This document shows, one piece after another, positions 18,692-27,733 of a DNA stretch of 64,000 bases. A program made the translations under genes and the position numbers. The notes under the pieces were generated by a model. It saw only the letters and a program-made list of their open reading frames with translations. It had not been told where the DNA came from and ran no database searches. The DNA is from Yinghuangia aomiensis (GTDB taxonomy: Bacteria; Actinomycetota; Actinomycetes; Streptomycetales; Streptomycetaceae), in the NCBI RefSeq assembly GCF_039542225.1, contig NZ_BAABHS010000007.1:62001-126000 (forward strand), in the 5' to 3' direction. Numbering within the stretch: position 1 is the first letter of the stretch; every line of letters starts with the position of its first letter.

Positions 18692-20005
18692 GTGTTCGAC
18701 CAAAGCAGCGACGAGCGGGCCGCGCGGATACTGGAGGTCTTCGACACGGCCTTCGGCGGCCTGATAGCCGACGACCCGGCCGCGTTCCGGGTCAAGTTCC
18801 GCAAGATGGCGGCGTCGGCGTTCGCGTTCTACCGCGGCACGGCGTGCCTGTACTACGCCGACATGGACGGGCTCGCCAACCCCTACATCGGCGACCGCAC
18901 CGGCCGCGTGTGGATCCACGGCGACCTGCACGCGGAGAACTTCGGCACCTACCTCAATGCCGACGGGCGACTCGTCTTCAACGTCAACGACTTCGACGAG
19001 GCCTACGTCGGTCCTTTTGTCTGGGATGTCCAGCGCTTCGCCGCGAGCCTCGCGCTGATCGGGTACGCGAAGGCGCTCAGCGACGACGTGATCGGCGACC
19101 TGGTCGGCGCGTACGCGCGCGCCTACCGCAAGCAGATCATCCTGCTCACCGACGACCCGGCGAGCGCGCAGACCGCGCTGACGCTGAGCACCGCGTCCGG
19201 CCCGCTGCTCGACGTGCTGCACCAGGCGCGGCTGCAGACCCGGGTCGGGCTGCTGGACGAGCAGACCGTCGTGGCCGGCTACGACCGCCGCTTCGCCATG
19301 TCCGGCGGCGCGTTCCCGCTCGACGACGAGACCCGCAAGACGGTGCTGGAGGCCTTCGGGCGCTACCTGGCGACGACGCCGGATTCGACCCGGGACCGGC
19401 CGGAGCGCTACGAGGTCAAGGACGTCGTCGGACGCCGCGGCGTGGGCATCGGCAGCGCGGGCCTGCCGTCGTACAACCTGCTCATCGAGGGCAACACCGA
19501 GGCCCTCGAGAACGACGTGATCCTGTACATGAAGCAGGGCCAGGTCCCGGCGGTGAGCCGGCACGTCACCGACCCGGCGGTGCGCTCCTACTTCGCGCAC
19601 GAGGGCCACCGCACGGTGATCTCGCAGCGGGCACTGCAAGCCCACGCGGACCCGTGGCTGGGGTACACGGACATCGGCGGCATCGGCCAGCTCGTCGCCG
19701 AAGTGTCGCCGTACGCCAACGACTTGGACTGGTCGGCGCTCAACGAGCCGGCCGCGATCCACGACGTCGTCGAGTACCTCGCCCGTGCGACGGCCACGAT
19801 GCACGCGGTGGCCGACGAGGCGGGCAGCGGGCATTCGCTGGTGCCGTTCTCCACCGAGCACGCGATCCGCGACGCGATCGAGCCCGACGAGGAGGCGTTC
19901 GTCGCGCACCTCACCGCGTTCGCGCACGACTACGCGGCGCGGACGCGCGCGGACCACGCGCTGTTCGTCGACCTGTTCCGCAACAACCGGATATCGGGGC
20001 TGTAG
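18692..20005 (+). CDS. DUF2252 family protein
   Basis: A 437-aa cytoplasmic protein of the DUF2252 family, distantly related to kinase-like/APH folds. The core is VWIHGDLHAENFGTYLNADG followed by FNVNDFDEAYVGPFVWDVQR, which resembles the HxDxxxxN catalytic loop and DFD metal-binding motif of aminoglycoside phosphotransferases. Further conserved parts are DVVGRRGVGIGSAGLPSYN and GHRTVISQRALQAHADPWLG. GTG 18692 follows a GGAAGGGG stretch. It is 88 bases after the glycosyltransferase and may share its transcript. The phosphorylated substrate, if any, is unknown. Confidence 0.85.
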   Translation: MFDQSSDERAARILEVFDTAFGGLIADDPAAFRVKFRKMAASAFAFYRGTACLYYADMDGLANPYIGDRTGRVWIHGDLHAENFGTYLNADGRLVFNVNDFDEAYVGPFVWDVQRFAASLALIGYAKALSDDVIGDLVGAYARAYRKQIILLTDDPASAQTALTLSTASGPLLDVLHQARLQTRVGLLDEQTVVAGYDRRFAMSGGAFPLDDETRKTVLEAFGRYLATTPDSTRDRPERYEVKDVVGRRGVGIGSAGLPSYNLLIEGNTEALENDVILYMKQGQVPAVSRHVTDPAVRSYFAHEGHRTVISQRALQAHADPWLGYTDIGGIGQLVAEVSPYANDLDWSALNEPAAIHDVVEYLARATATMHAVADEAGSGHSLVPFSTEHAIRDAIEPDEEAFVAHLTAFAHDYAARTRADHALFVDLFRNNRISGL

Positions 20006-20025
20006 GTCCGCACGCGACCGGCAAG

Positions 20026-20060
20026 GCGGGGGCGGCGCGCGGCAAGCGCGCCGCCCCCGC
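20026..20060. terminator. Bidirectional terminator between DUF2252 and esterase genes
   Basis: Perfect 15-bp inverted repeat, GCGGGGGCGGCGCGC and GCGCGCCGCCCCCGC, with a 5-base loop, placed between two convergent stops (20005 and 20067). Confidence 0.85.
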
Positions 20061-20066
20061 CGCGGT

Positions 20067-21218
20067 TCACGCGCCGATGGCGCTCAGGAGCATCGGCAAG
20101 GCCGTCCAGATCTCCGGCTCCCAGTAGTCCCAGCCGTGCTGGCCGGCGGCGGCGCAGACGGTGGCGGGGATGCCGAGACTGCCGAGTTCGGCGACGAAGT
20201 CCTGGTTCTGGGCACGGATGTTGCGTTCCACGAACGCGGCGACGCCGTCGTTGCCGGCGGCCGGACTCGTGCAGCGGGCCGCGGGCATGCGGGGTGTGGT
20301 GGCGGTGCCGGTCCAGGTCCAGTTGCGCGGGGCGTCGGAGCCGTTGCCGTAGTAGACGTACAGCGGGGTGCCGCGCAGTCCGGCCGCGTTGCCGATCGCG
20401 CTGTTCTCCTTCCACAGGCGCTGCTGGCGCAGGTCGGTGGGGTCGGTCGTGTAGAACGGGTAGCCGGGTTCGCCGTTGACGCGCTTCCAGTCGACCGGCA
20501 CGTCGCACGCCGCCGCGCCCCACTTGACGACGCTCGGGCCTTGCAGGAGTTCGTCGGCGTCGTAGTGGAGCATGTTGACGGCGCCGCTGAGTTCGGCGAC
20601 GGCCTTGAAGTGGCCGGGGTGCTTTCCGGCCAGCATCATCGCGCCGCCGCCGCCCATGGAGATGCCGAGGACGGCACGCTGGTCGTTGGCGCGGTACTGG
20701 GATTCGAGGATCTGGCTGACCTCGTCGACGACGTAGTCCTCCCAGTCGGGCGGCTGGGATTCGTCGCCGTAGTTCCACCAGTTGGTGTAGGAGCTGCACT
20801 TGCTGGTCTGCGGCATGACGACCATCGCGTCCTTGTCCGCGGTCATCTCCTCGATGTGCGTGTTGGTGGTGTAGCTGGTGTGGTCGTCCCCGCCGCCGTG
20901 CAGCAGCCACAGCGTCGGCCACGTGCGGGTCGCGGTCTTGGACCAGCCGACGGGCAGCAGGACGCGTACCCACTTGACGGCGGCGTCGGTCGACGGCGAG
21001 CGGATGCCGATGTCGATGACCCGCTTCACCGGGTCGGTGCTGTTGTGCGGGTACGCGTCGGTGTCGGGATAGGCCTCCCACAACACCGATGCGGGATTGG
21101 TGTCGGTGGCGGCATGCGACGTCGTCGCCGCGGCGCCCAGACCGAGGAACGACGCCAGCAAGGCGAGCACGAGGGACAGGCCGACACGTCGGCGGGGAAC
21201 GGCGGATCCGGGAGGCAT
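20067..21218 (-). CDS. Secreted alpha/beta-hydrolase esterase (putative esterase / antigen 85-like)
   Basis: A 383-aa secreted hydrolase. Signal peptide: MPPGSAVPRRRVGLSLVLAL, then ASFLGLGAAATTSHA with an Ala-x-Ala cleavage site. The oxyanion region WPTLWLLHGGGDDHTSY and nucleophile elbow AVLGISMGGGGAMMLAG are clear, and a C-terminal histidine lies in AAGQHGWDYWEPEI; with an Asp they would form the Ser-Asp-His triad of the PF00756 family. ATG 21218 is chosen for AAGGAG 7 bases upstream; an upstream Cys-rich open stretch is not part of the protein. Lipid, polyester or mycolyl-like substrates are all possible. Confidence 0.87.
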   Translation of the reverse strand: MPPGSAVPRRRVGLSLVLALLASFLGLGAAATTSHAATDTNPASVLWEAYPDTDAYPHNSTDPVKRVIDIGIRSPSTDAAVKWVRVLLPVGWSKTATRTWPTLWLLHGGGDDHTSYTTNTHIEEMTADKDAMVVMPQTSKCSSYTNWWNYGDESQPPDWEDYVVDEVSQILESQYRANDQRAVLGISMGGGGAMMLAGKHPGHFKAVAELSGAVNMLHYDADELLQGPSVVKWGAAACDVPVDWKRVNGEPGYPFYTTDPTDLRQQRLWKENSAIGNAAGLRGTPLYVYYGNGSDAPRNWTWTGTATTPRMPAARCTSPAAGNDGVAAFVERNIRAQNQDFVAELGSLGIPATVCAAAGQHGWDYWEPEIWTALPMLLSAIGA

Positions 21219-21372
21219 GACGATCTCCTTCGGGCATGGGGACGGCTCTCGGGTATCCGTGCGCACCGCAGCCTGGTGGCGTCGACACGTGTGACACAAG
21301 ACATGATTCAGTCGAGCGCTTGAGAGATTTATCCGGGCGTGACGGCGGCGTTCCGCACGGGTGGCACGGAGT

Positions 21373-24006
21373 TCAGCGTCCGACGAACGCGTCGGCGAGA
21401 TAGCGGCGGAACGTCAGGCGCCCGCAGGCGGCGACCGCCACCGAGGCGAACCCGAGCCGCGCGTGGGCCTGGTCGACCGCGGCTCGCGCTTCCGCGAGCC
21501 GGTCTTCGGCCGTGCGCACAGCGGAGGCGGCGGCGATCGTCTCGGCGACTTGCAGGCGTTCGAGATGCCGCTGCCGGTCGTCGGCGTCCGCGTCCAGGTC
21601 GGCGAACTCGCGCAGCGCCGCGGTCCGGGCGTCGTGGCTTTGACGGGCGAGGTCGAGGCGGTGGTCGGCACGGCGCCGGTGCAGGGTTTGCGCGTCGGCG
21701 TAGGGCAGCGCGCCGGGGAGGCGGGTGCGGATGTCGTCGGCGAGGTTGTCCCGCCACTCCTGGAGGGCGCGGGCCAGCGCGGGCACCATGCCCGCGACCC
21801 GCACCGACCCGCGCGGTCCGGTGACCACGACTTGCAGGCGCTCTTTCGCCTGCGTCGGGACCACGGACGTGACGCGCGTGAAGTCGGCCGCGGTGGCAAT
21901 GCCTTCGTCGGCGAGCCGGGCGGCGCAGCGTTCGCCGAGGAGGTCCGCGGGCAGCGGCTCGGCAGCCAGCGCATCGCGCAGCAGACGCTCCTGGAGGTCG
22001 CGCAGGGCCTGGAGTTCCTCGCGGGCGGCGGACGCGTCGAGGGCGTCGCGCCGGCGCCGCAGGTCGCGGAGCTGCCCGTCGAGGCGTGCTCGGGCAGCGT
22101 CGCGCGCGGTCCGGCTGCGCGCGGCGAGTCCGGCGGCTTCGGCGTCGAAGCGGGCCACGGTCTTGTCGAACTGCTCCCGTGCTTCGTCCAGCAGGCGCCG
22201 ATGCCGCCGCGCGACGCTCAGGCACACCGTGTGGTCGGTCTCGGCGGCGGCCTGCTCGGCCGCCATGGCGTCCCGCGTCTGCATTTCGGCACTCGCCAGG
22301 TAGGCCGCCCGCAGCCGGTGATGCACCACGGGCACCGCCGCCGACGCGGCGAGGATCACGACGATGTCGAGAACCAACGACGGATAAGCCCCGGCCATTG
22401 CGAACACCGCCGCCAGGACGAGAACGGGAAGACCGACGGCGGCAAGGCGGGCGGTCCAGCGGACGGACGCGGGGGTGTGGGAGAAGGAGGCGGGCGGGGA
22501 GGGCACGGCGGACCGGCCGACCGACGGCGGGGACGCGGGGGTGTGGGAGAAGGAGGCGGGCGGGGAGGGCACGGCGGACCGGCCGACCGACGGCGGGGAC
22601 GCGGAGGCACCAGCCGACGAAGCGCCGGACGAACCCGCGGGCGAGAGCCCGGCAGAGCTGCCTCCCGACGCCCGCAGGCGAGGCGCGATCGGCGGAACCG
22701 CCCAGCCGGCGGAGGAGGATGGCGGACCGGGCCGGGGAGCGGCACCGCCGACCGGTGTCGGGCCGGCCCCAGGGCCGACGCGGCTGCCCGTCCGGCCTGA
22801 CGAACCACCCACCCCGCCTGCTTGTGCGGGGGAACCACCCCGGGGCCCCGGGCCAGGCCCGCCCCCCGGCGACGCGGGCGAGCCGCCGCCACTCCCGTCC
22901 CCTGGGGTCCGGCGTCCGCGCGCCGTCCCCAACCCCGTCGCCCGCGCCGGCTGCGAACCGCCGCGCTCCCCCAACCCCGTTGCCTGAGCCAGCCACCCTG
23001 GCAACCCCGGGGCCTCCGGCGTCGCCGCCCGGGCAGGCGGAACCCCGGGCCCGCCCCCGCGTCCCACCCTCCCGCTCCGCAAGTCCGGCGCCCCACCCCC
23101 ACCCAGCGCCCCCACCTCTCCCACCGGCCGCGCCGCCCAGAACGCCAGTCGTGCGTAGGCATCGGCAAGCTCCGGTACAGCGCAGGCAATCGCCGCCCAG
23201 CGGTCCGACGCAGCCGGGGACGCATAGTCCTCCGCCTTCAGCAGCAGGTGCTCGCCGCCCTCCTCGTGGAACTGCTTCCACAGCTGCGGTTTGCGGGCTA
23301 GGGTGCGCAGGCCCAGGTGGATCACGTGGGCCGAGAAACGGTCGAGACCCGGGCCGAAGTCGCCCGAACCACGCTTCGGATGCTGGTAGTTCCGATGGCC
23401 TTGCTCGGCGGCCGGGAGTCCGGCGAGCGACGGCACGTACATGCCGTCGTAGTCGATCAGCTTCAGTGCACCGTTCGGCTCGACCACCACGTTGCCGTGC
23501 TGCAAGTCCCCGTGCGCGATCCCCGCGGCTTCCAACTCGCCGACGACCGCGGCGAACCGGTCGGCCAGCGCGTCGATCGACGCAGCGTCGCCGAGATGGT
23601 TCTCCAGCCACGTGATCAGCGCCGTGCCTTCGATCCAGCGCATGAGGACGACCGGGTACCAGTCCCCCCGCACCAGCACACCGTTGGGTACGTACTCGAC
23701 GTCGACCCGCCAATCCCCGGGCAACGACGCGACCGTGTCGCCGATGGCGCGGTACCGGCGCAGCCGGTCCGGCACCGCGCGGGTGAAGCACTTGACCGCG
23801 TACGTGCCTGTCCCCCGCGCCGACGTCACCCGGAAGACGCTGCCGAAGTTCCCGGACACCGCCCGCGGCATCCGCAGCGGCCCCATCTCGACCGTGCCCT
23901 GCGCGATCGCGGGATGGGCGAAGCACAGCGTCGTGTCCCGCAGCGCCTCGCTGTAGTCGGCGCCCGTCGGAAATGCCCGGGCCTCCCCCTGGCCGGCCAC
24001 GCTCAC
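21373..24006 (-). CDS. Membrane-anchored protein kinase with helix-hairpin-helix, TerY-P triad type
   Basis: An 877-aa kinase-like signalling protein. The N-terminal kinase fold has glycine loop SGNFGSVFRV (51-60), the ATP lysine in AVKCF (K72), catalytic loop AHGDLQHGN (164-172; HGD instead of HRD) and metal motif LIDYDG (183-188). Then come a Gly/Pro-rich linker of about 230 residues holding a perfectly duplicated 22-residue unit (471-514), two TM segments (about 520-565), a long coiled coil and a helix-hairpin-helix around LADEGIATAADFTRVTSVVP. This order is that described for the kinase of TerY-phosphatase-kinase triads. GTG 24006 is 1 base past the PP2C stop. Last gene of a five-gene run. 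Confidence 0.85.
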   Translation of the reverse strand: MSVAGQGEARAFPTGADYSEALRDTTLCFAHPAIAQGTVEMGPLRMPRAVSGNFGSVFRVTSARGTGTYAVKCFTRAVPDRLRRYRAIGDTVASLPGDWRVDVEYVPNGVLVRGDWYPVVLMRWIEGTALITWLENHLGDAASIDALADRFAAVVGELEAAGIAHGDLQHGNVVVEPNGALKLIDYDGMYVPSLAGLPAAEQGHRNYQHPKRGSGDFGPGLDRFSAHVIHLGLRTLARKPQLWKQFHEEGGEHLLLKAEDYASPAASDRWAAIACAVPELADAYARLAFWAARPVGEVGALGGGGAPDLRSGRVGRGGGPGVPPARAATPEAPGLPGWLAQATGLGERGGSQPARATGLGTARGRRTPGDGSGGGSPASPGGGPGPGPRGGSPAQAGGVGGSSGRTGSRVGPGAGPTPVGGAAPRPGPPSSSAGWAVPPIAPRLRASGGSSAGLSPAGSSGASSAGASASPPSVGRSAVPSPPASFSHTPASPPSVGRSAVPSPPASFSHTPASVRWTARLAAVGLPVLVLAAVFAMAGAYPSLVLDIVVILAASAAVPVVHHRLRAAYLASAEMQTRDAMAAEQAAAETDHTVCLSVARRHRRLLDEAREQFDKTVARFDAEAAGLAARSRTARDAARARLDGQLRDLRRRRDALDASAAREELQALRDLQERLLRDALAAEPLPADLLGERCAARLADEGIATAADFTRVTSVVPTQAKERLQVVVTGPRGSVRVAGMVPALARALQEWRDNLADDIRTRLPGALPYADAQTLHRRRADHRLDLARQSHDARTAALREFADLDADADDRQRHLERLQVAETIAAASAVRTAEDRLAEARAAVDQAHARLGFASVAVAACGRLTFRRYLADAFVGR
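22465..22596. repeat. Perfect 66-bp tandem duplication inside the kinase linker
   Basis: Two adjacent copies (22465-22530 and 22531-22596), each starting GGACGCGGGGGTGTGG, appear identical and are followed by the first bases of a third. They encode a 22-residue Ser/Pro-rich unit (starting SPPSVGRSAV) in the kinase linker. Identity at all positions indicates a recent slippage or recombination event. Confidence 0.85.
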
Positions 24007-24007
24007 C

Positions 24008-24862
24008 TCACCGCGGCTCGATGCGCACGAGTGTCACGTCGTCGTTGGGCAGTTCGCCCGACGCACGCTCCCGTTCCGCCCACGTCGTCCACTCCCGCGG
24101 GGTCGCGTAGTCGAGTGCCCGCAGCAGGTCCCACGGCTTGCGCCCGTTTTCGGACTGGCGCAGGAACCACGCGGCCATCGCGTCGGTGGCCAGGTAGAAG
24201 CGGTCGCCCAGCAGCCACGTGCCGCGCGCCAGCGCCGCGTGCGACGCGGCCAGGTCCCGGTCTTGGCCGGAACTCGCCGCCAGCGGCGGTGTGTTGCCGA
24301 AGTCCTCGGCCGCTTCGACCGGCATCGCCACCCGCACCGCGTCGTTGCGGACGTGGAACAGGCACGAGTCCCCCAGGGCCACCGCCGACCACGTGCCCCG
24401 CCCCGGCTGCCACCGGTGCGCCGCCAAGTGCGCGACCAGCAGTGTCGCGTGCGCGCCGCGTTCCAGGCCCGGGCGTTCGAACCACGTGATCGGCTTGCCC
24501 CGCAGCTCCCGCAGCCGCGTGTACTCCTTCATATGGTCAGGCCACCGGTCCGCCGCCCGGTTGAGGACGTCCGCGAACCCGGCCTCGGTCCGCAGCAGTC
24601 CGCTCGGCGCGGCGCCCGCCTCCCGCACCAGCAACTGCGCCCAGCGCCGGGCCAGCAGACTCGACGACGCGCCGTCCGCGACCGCCGCGCGGAGGGTGGC
24701 GACCCGGCCGACACCGCCGCGGCGGCACGTCGGCCCCGGCGGCGGCATGATCGACCGGGCCTCGCCGGTCGCGGTGCTGCTGCCGACCCACGCGGCGTCC
24801 TCGTATTCATGCGGTTCGCCGCCGCCTTTGTGCAGCGCCAGAACCGTCACATGGGCGCGCAT
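24008..24862 (-). CDS. PP2C-type protein phosphatase, TerY-P triad type
   Basis: A 284-aa cytoplasmic phosphatase. PPM-family metal motifs appear in order: EYEDAAWVGSS, RAAVADGASSSLLARRWA, WSAVALGDSCLFHV, YLATDAMAAWFL and ELPNDDVTLVRIEPR. It would remove the phosphate added by the neighbouring kinase. The start at ATG 24862 (MRAHVTVLALHKGGG) lies 4 bases after the vWA stop, and its own stop is 1 base before the kinase start, so vWA, phosphatase and kinase must be co-translated from one mRNA. No ribosome site of its own is evident, which also speaks for coupling. Confidence 0.87.
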   Translation of the reverse strand: MRAHVTVLALHKGGGEPHEYEDAAWVGSSTATGEARSIMPPPGPTCRRGGVGRVATLRAAVADGASSSLLARRWAQLLVREAGAAPSGLLRTEAGFADVLNRAADRWPDHMKEYTRLRELRGKPITWFERPGLERGAHATLLVAHLAAHRWQPGRGTWSAVALGDSCLFHVRNDAVRVAMPVEAAEDFGNTPPLAASSGQDRDLAASHAALARGTWLLGDRFYLATDAMAAWFLRQSENGRKPWDLLRALDYATPREWTTWAERERASGELPNDDVTLVRIEPR

Positions 24863-24866
24863 GCCG

Positions 24867-25724
24867 CTACCGCAGGTCGGCGGCGCGGGTGCCGATGTCG
24901 AGGAACTGCACGACCGCCGACAAGTCCGCGTTGAACACGAAGCCGCGCGCCCCGTCGGCCACGTCCTGGCCCTGTTCGGCGGCATAGCGGCGCATGCCGG
25001 GCGGGAGTTCGCTGGACATCGTGGACAGCAGCGTCGCGTACTGGTCGGGCAGCGGGTCGCCGGGCGCGGGAAACTGGATCGGGTCGGTGCGGTTGCCGGA
25101 GATGTGCAGGTTGAACAGGAGCGCTTCGCCGTCGCCGGTCACGTGGTAGCGCAGCCGGGTCGCGGCCTCGGCCGGGTTGCCGTCGGTCGATTCGCCGTCG
25201 GTCAGGTTCAGCACGATGGGCGGGAACCCGTCGGGGTGCTGGTCGACCCAGCCCTGCACGAGCTTGCCCGCGTAGCCGAGCGCCTGGCACATCGGCGTGC
25301 CGCCGGACGCGACCGGCTCGACCCAGACGGGGAATTCGATGGTGCGTTCGACGAGCCCCCCGGCGCCGTCCGACACCTTCTTCAGCCGCGAGTCGAAGCG
25401 GGCCGGGAAGGCGACGATCTCGCCGAGCGGGACGACGTCCCGTCCGGCCAGCAAGCCGGTGAGTGCGGGCTGCACGGCGGCGCCGTAGCCGACGACCGCG
25501 ATGTGGAAGTAGTCCCGGACGCCTTCCTCCTTCGCGCACCGCACCGACAACTCGAACAGCAGCCGGTTCAGCGAGTCGGCGACGACGTCGGCCTTGCGCG
25601 GCAGCGCCGCGCCGTAGTCGCTGCCGGGCGCGGTGCCGATCGGGTCGGACATCGAGCTGGACTGGTCGACGAGGAAGACCAGGCAGCCCGGGTGCGCCCG
25701 GCTTATTTCGGCGGTGTACGGCAT
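24867..25724 (-). CDS. TerY-like von Willebrand factor A domain protein
   Basis: A 285-aa vWA protein. The MIDAS metal site is intact: CLVFLVDQSSSM (DxSxS), ASGGTPMC (Thr) and LNLTDGESTDG (Asp). This is the TerY-like member of TerY-P triads, thought to scaffold the phosphatase and kinase in tellurite/stress-type signalling. ATG 25724 has AGGGGG upstream. The gene begins 22 bases inside the end of the degenerate IucA/IucC gene, tying the triad to the siderophore-type genes. In the same frame a very long open stretch extends upstream but is antisense-like noise. Confidence 0.87.
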   Translation of the reverse strand: MPYTAEISRAHPGCLVFLVDQSSSMSDPIGTAPGSDYGAALPRKADVVADSLNRLLFELSVRCAKEEGVRDYFHIAVVGYGAAVQPALTGLLAGRDVVPLGEIVAFPARFDSRLKKVSDGAGGLVERTIEFPVWVEPVASGGTPMCQALGYAGKLVQGWVDQHPDGFPPIVLNLTDGESTDGNPAEAATRLRYHVTGDGEALLFNLHISGNRTDPIQFPAPGDPLPDQYATLLSTMSSELPPGMRRYAAEQGQDVADGARGFVFNADLSAVVQFLDIGTRAADLR

Positions 25725-27637
25725 GCAGTCCCCCTGGTGTGCCCACGCGGTTGCGGTACGCCGTCCCAGAGTAGGTAGCCGAATTGGCGTGCGTCCAAGG
25801 GACTTTCCGCAACCCGGGAGGGCTCGATCGGGCCGAAGAGCGCATGCCGTTCGGCGAGGTCGGGGAAGCGGCTGCGGTACCCGTCGGTCTCGTCGTCCGC
25901 CAGTTCCCGGAAATCCTCTTCGGATAGTCCGAGTTCGTCGACCGCGACCGCCGCGATCCGGCGCATGGGGCCGTCGAACAAGGCGGCCGCGAGGAGCCGG
26001 GCGCCGTCGGCGGGGCGGCTGCCCGGCAGGGGCAGTCCGGCGGCCTCCGGAAAGGGCAGTCCGCCGGCGCCGTGGCAGAGCAGCGGCGCGCTTCCCACAC
26101 CTCGGAGGACCAGGCGCGCGGGCACTTCGGCGGCGTCGGACACCAGGACGAGCGAGGTTCCGGTGACCGGGAAGGCCAGCCCGTAGCGGTAGAGCAGGTG
26201 GATCAGCGGCGGCATCGCGACGGTGCACAGCCACCGCAGCCATTCGCGCGGGGCCAGGCCGGAGCGCCGCACGAGTTCGGCGATCAGCGGGATCCCCGCC
26301 GGGTCGCGGTGGGTCAGCGCGGCGAACGGGCGGGCCCGCTCCCCCGGTTCGAGGCGGGCGGCGAGCGGTTCGCGCCAGGCGGCGGCGAACAGGCCGCGGT
26401 CGGCGTGCGGATCGAGGTCGGGGTGGCGCACCGCGGCCGACGCCAGGTCGGCCAGGACGATTGTGCGGGCCTCGGCCAGGAACGCGTCGGCACGCAGGCG
26501 CTCGGCGAACCACGCCGCCGCAGCCGGATGCGGCGGTGCGGTCCGGGCGGCCGGGTCCGCGCCCGGTTCGGCGAGCGGCAGGACGACGTCGCGGCGGCCG
26601 GGCCGGTCGAGGTTGGTGAACACCCGGCCGCCGTCGTGCGGCAGGTAGCGGTCGGGGCCGCCGTCGCCCAGCGGCACGATCCGGCCGTGCGCCACGTCCG
26701 CGGCGAACAGCGGCAGCACGGTCGCGTCCCAGTGCCACGGATGCACGGGCAGCCAGCGGTAGTCCGCCGGGTCGAGGCCGCGGTCGCGGAGCTTGGCGGT
26801 GAAGCGGCGGCGGGTGGACGGTTCGAGTTCCTCGCCGAGCAGCCGCTGTTCGTCGGCCTCGGCACCGCCGCGCCACAGGCCGATGCCGCGGTGCACGGCC
26901 GCCCACGGCAGCCGGACGGGGTTGCGGGCGGCGGGCGCCCAGCGGGCCGTGTCGGTGGCCGCGAACGCCGGATCGGCACCGCCCGGCCGCGGCAGCGTGC
27001 GCAGCCACGCGGAGAGGTCGAGGTACGGGAGTTCGGCCGCCTCGGCGGCGCTCGGCCGGTCCCGGGCGGTGTCGCGGACCGCGGCGACCACGGCGGCGTT
27101 GACGTCGCGGACCAGGCGGGCCGCGCCGCCCTCGTCCAGGCCGAGTTCGGCGCGTGCGTCGACGACGAACCGGGCCGGGTCGTCGGCGGCCGCCGCACCG
27201 CCGTCGGCGACCCGCAGGACCGAGCCCGGCTGGATCCGCCACGTGCCCCAGGCGCCGCGCCGGGCGCGGAACGAGTAGACGGCATGGCTCGCGAGGTGGA
27301 GGCGGTAGCGGACCGGGCCGGCCTCGGCTTCCGGGTCGGGGCCGGGGTCGACGTGCGCCGGGGCGCCGGATTCCGGGGCGCCGTCGGCCTCGGCCCCCGG
27401 CTCGTTGCCCGGCGACTTGCCCCGCTTGGCGCCCGGCTCGGCTTCCGGCGCGGTTCCGGGCCCGGTTTCCGCGGACCCGTCGCCGTCCGCCGCCGTGTCC
27501 GTCCCCGTGGCCGGTTCGTCCGGCTGCGGGACGAGCAGCCCGGTCTCGGCGTACTCGGCGAGCAGCGCGATCAGGAGTCCGGCGGCGGCCTCCTGCCATG
27601 CGGGTCCGTTGAGTTCGGGGTAGTCGGGCAGCGGCAC
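25703..27637 (-). CDS. IucA/IucC-family protein with degenerate active site (pseudo-NIS synthetase)
   Basis: A 644-aa relative of NRPS-independent siderophore synthetases. The N-terminal fold (SFRARRGAWGTWRIQPGSV), LRDRGLDPADYRWLPVHPWHWD and C-terminal FGYLLWDGV regions align with the family. However, the ATP and carboxylate motifs are lost: the GHPxHP site reads TARWAP, the SSxRT site reads HDGGRVF (333-339), the KTSL site reads VVLPLAE, and the xAHGQN site reads FPVTGTS (489-495). Residues 37-107 are a low-complexity Gly/Ala/Glu/Asp/Pro insert. AGGAGG before GTG 27637 sets the start. It is probably catalytically dead, acting as a partner of the synthetase 97 bases upstream or as a sensor; this is inference. 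Confidence 0.78.
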   Translation of the reverse strand: MPLPDYPELNGPAWQEAAAGLLIALLAEYAETGLLVPQPDEPATGTDTAADGDGSAETGPGTAPEAEPGAKRGKSPGNEPGAEADGAPESGAPAHVDPGPDPEAEAGPVRYRLHLASHAVYSFRARRGAWGTWRIQPGSVLRVADGGAAAADDPARFVVDARAELGLDEGGAARLVRDVNAAVVAAVRDTARDRPSAAEAAELPYLDLSAWLRTLPRPGGADPAFAATDTARWAPAARNPVRLPWAAVHRGIGLWRGGAEADEQRLLGEELEPSTRRRFTAKLRDRGLDPADYRWLPVHPWHWDATVLPLFAADVAHGRIVPLGDGGPDRYLPHDGGRVFTNLDRPGRRDVVLPLAEPGADPAARTAPPHPAAAAWFAERLRADAFLAEARTIVLADLASAAVRHPDLDPHADRGLFAAAWREPLAARLEPGERARPFAALTHRDPAGIPLIAELVRRSGLAPREWLRWLCTVAMPPLIHLLYRYGLAFPVTGTSLVLVSDAAEVPARLVLRGVGSAPLLCHGAGGLPFPEAAGLPLPGSRPADGARLLAAALFDGPMRRIAAVAVDELGLSEEDFRELADDETDGYRSRFPDLAERHALFGPIEPSRVAESPLDARQFGYLLWDGVPQPRGHTRGTACRTPPK

Positions 27638-27733
27638 GTACCCTCCTGGACGTTCGGCGCGAGCCGGTCGGCACACGCCGAACGTAACCCAGAATCCTCC
27701 CGCCGCGCGTCCCTCGTACGGGCTTTCGGCAGG

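Noticed and set aside
21219..21372. Palindromic ACACGTGT region upstream of the esterase as an operator
   Set aside because: Only 8 bases pair cleanly; too short to claim in this base composition.
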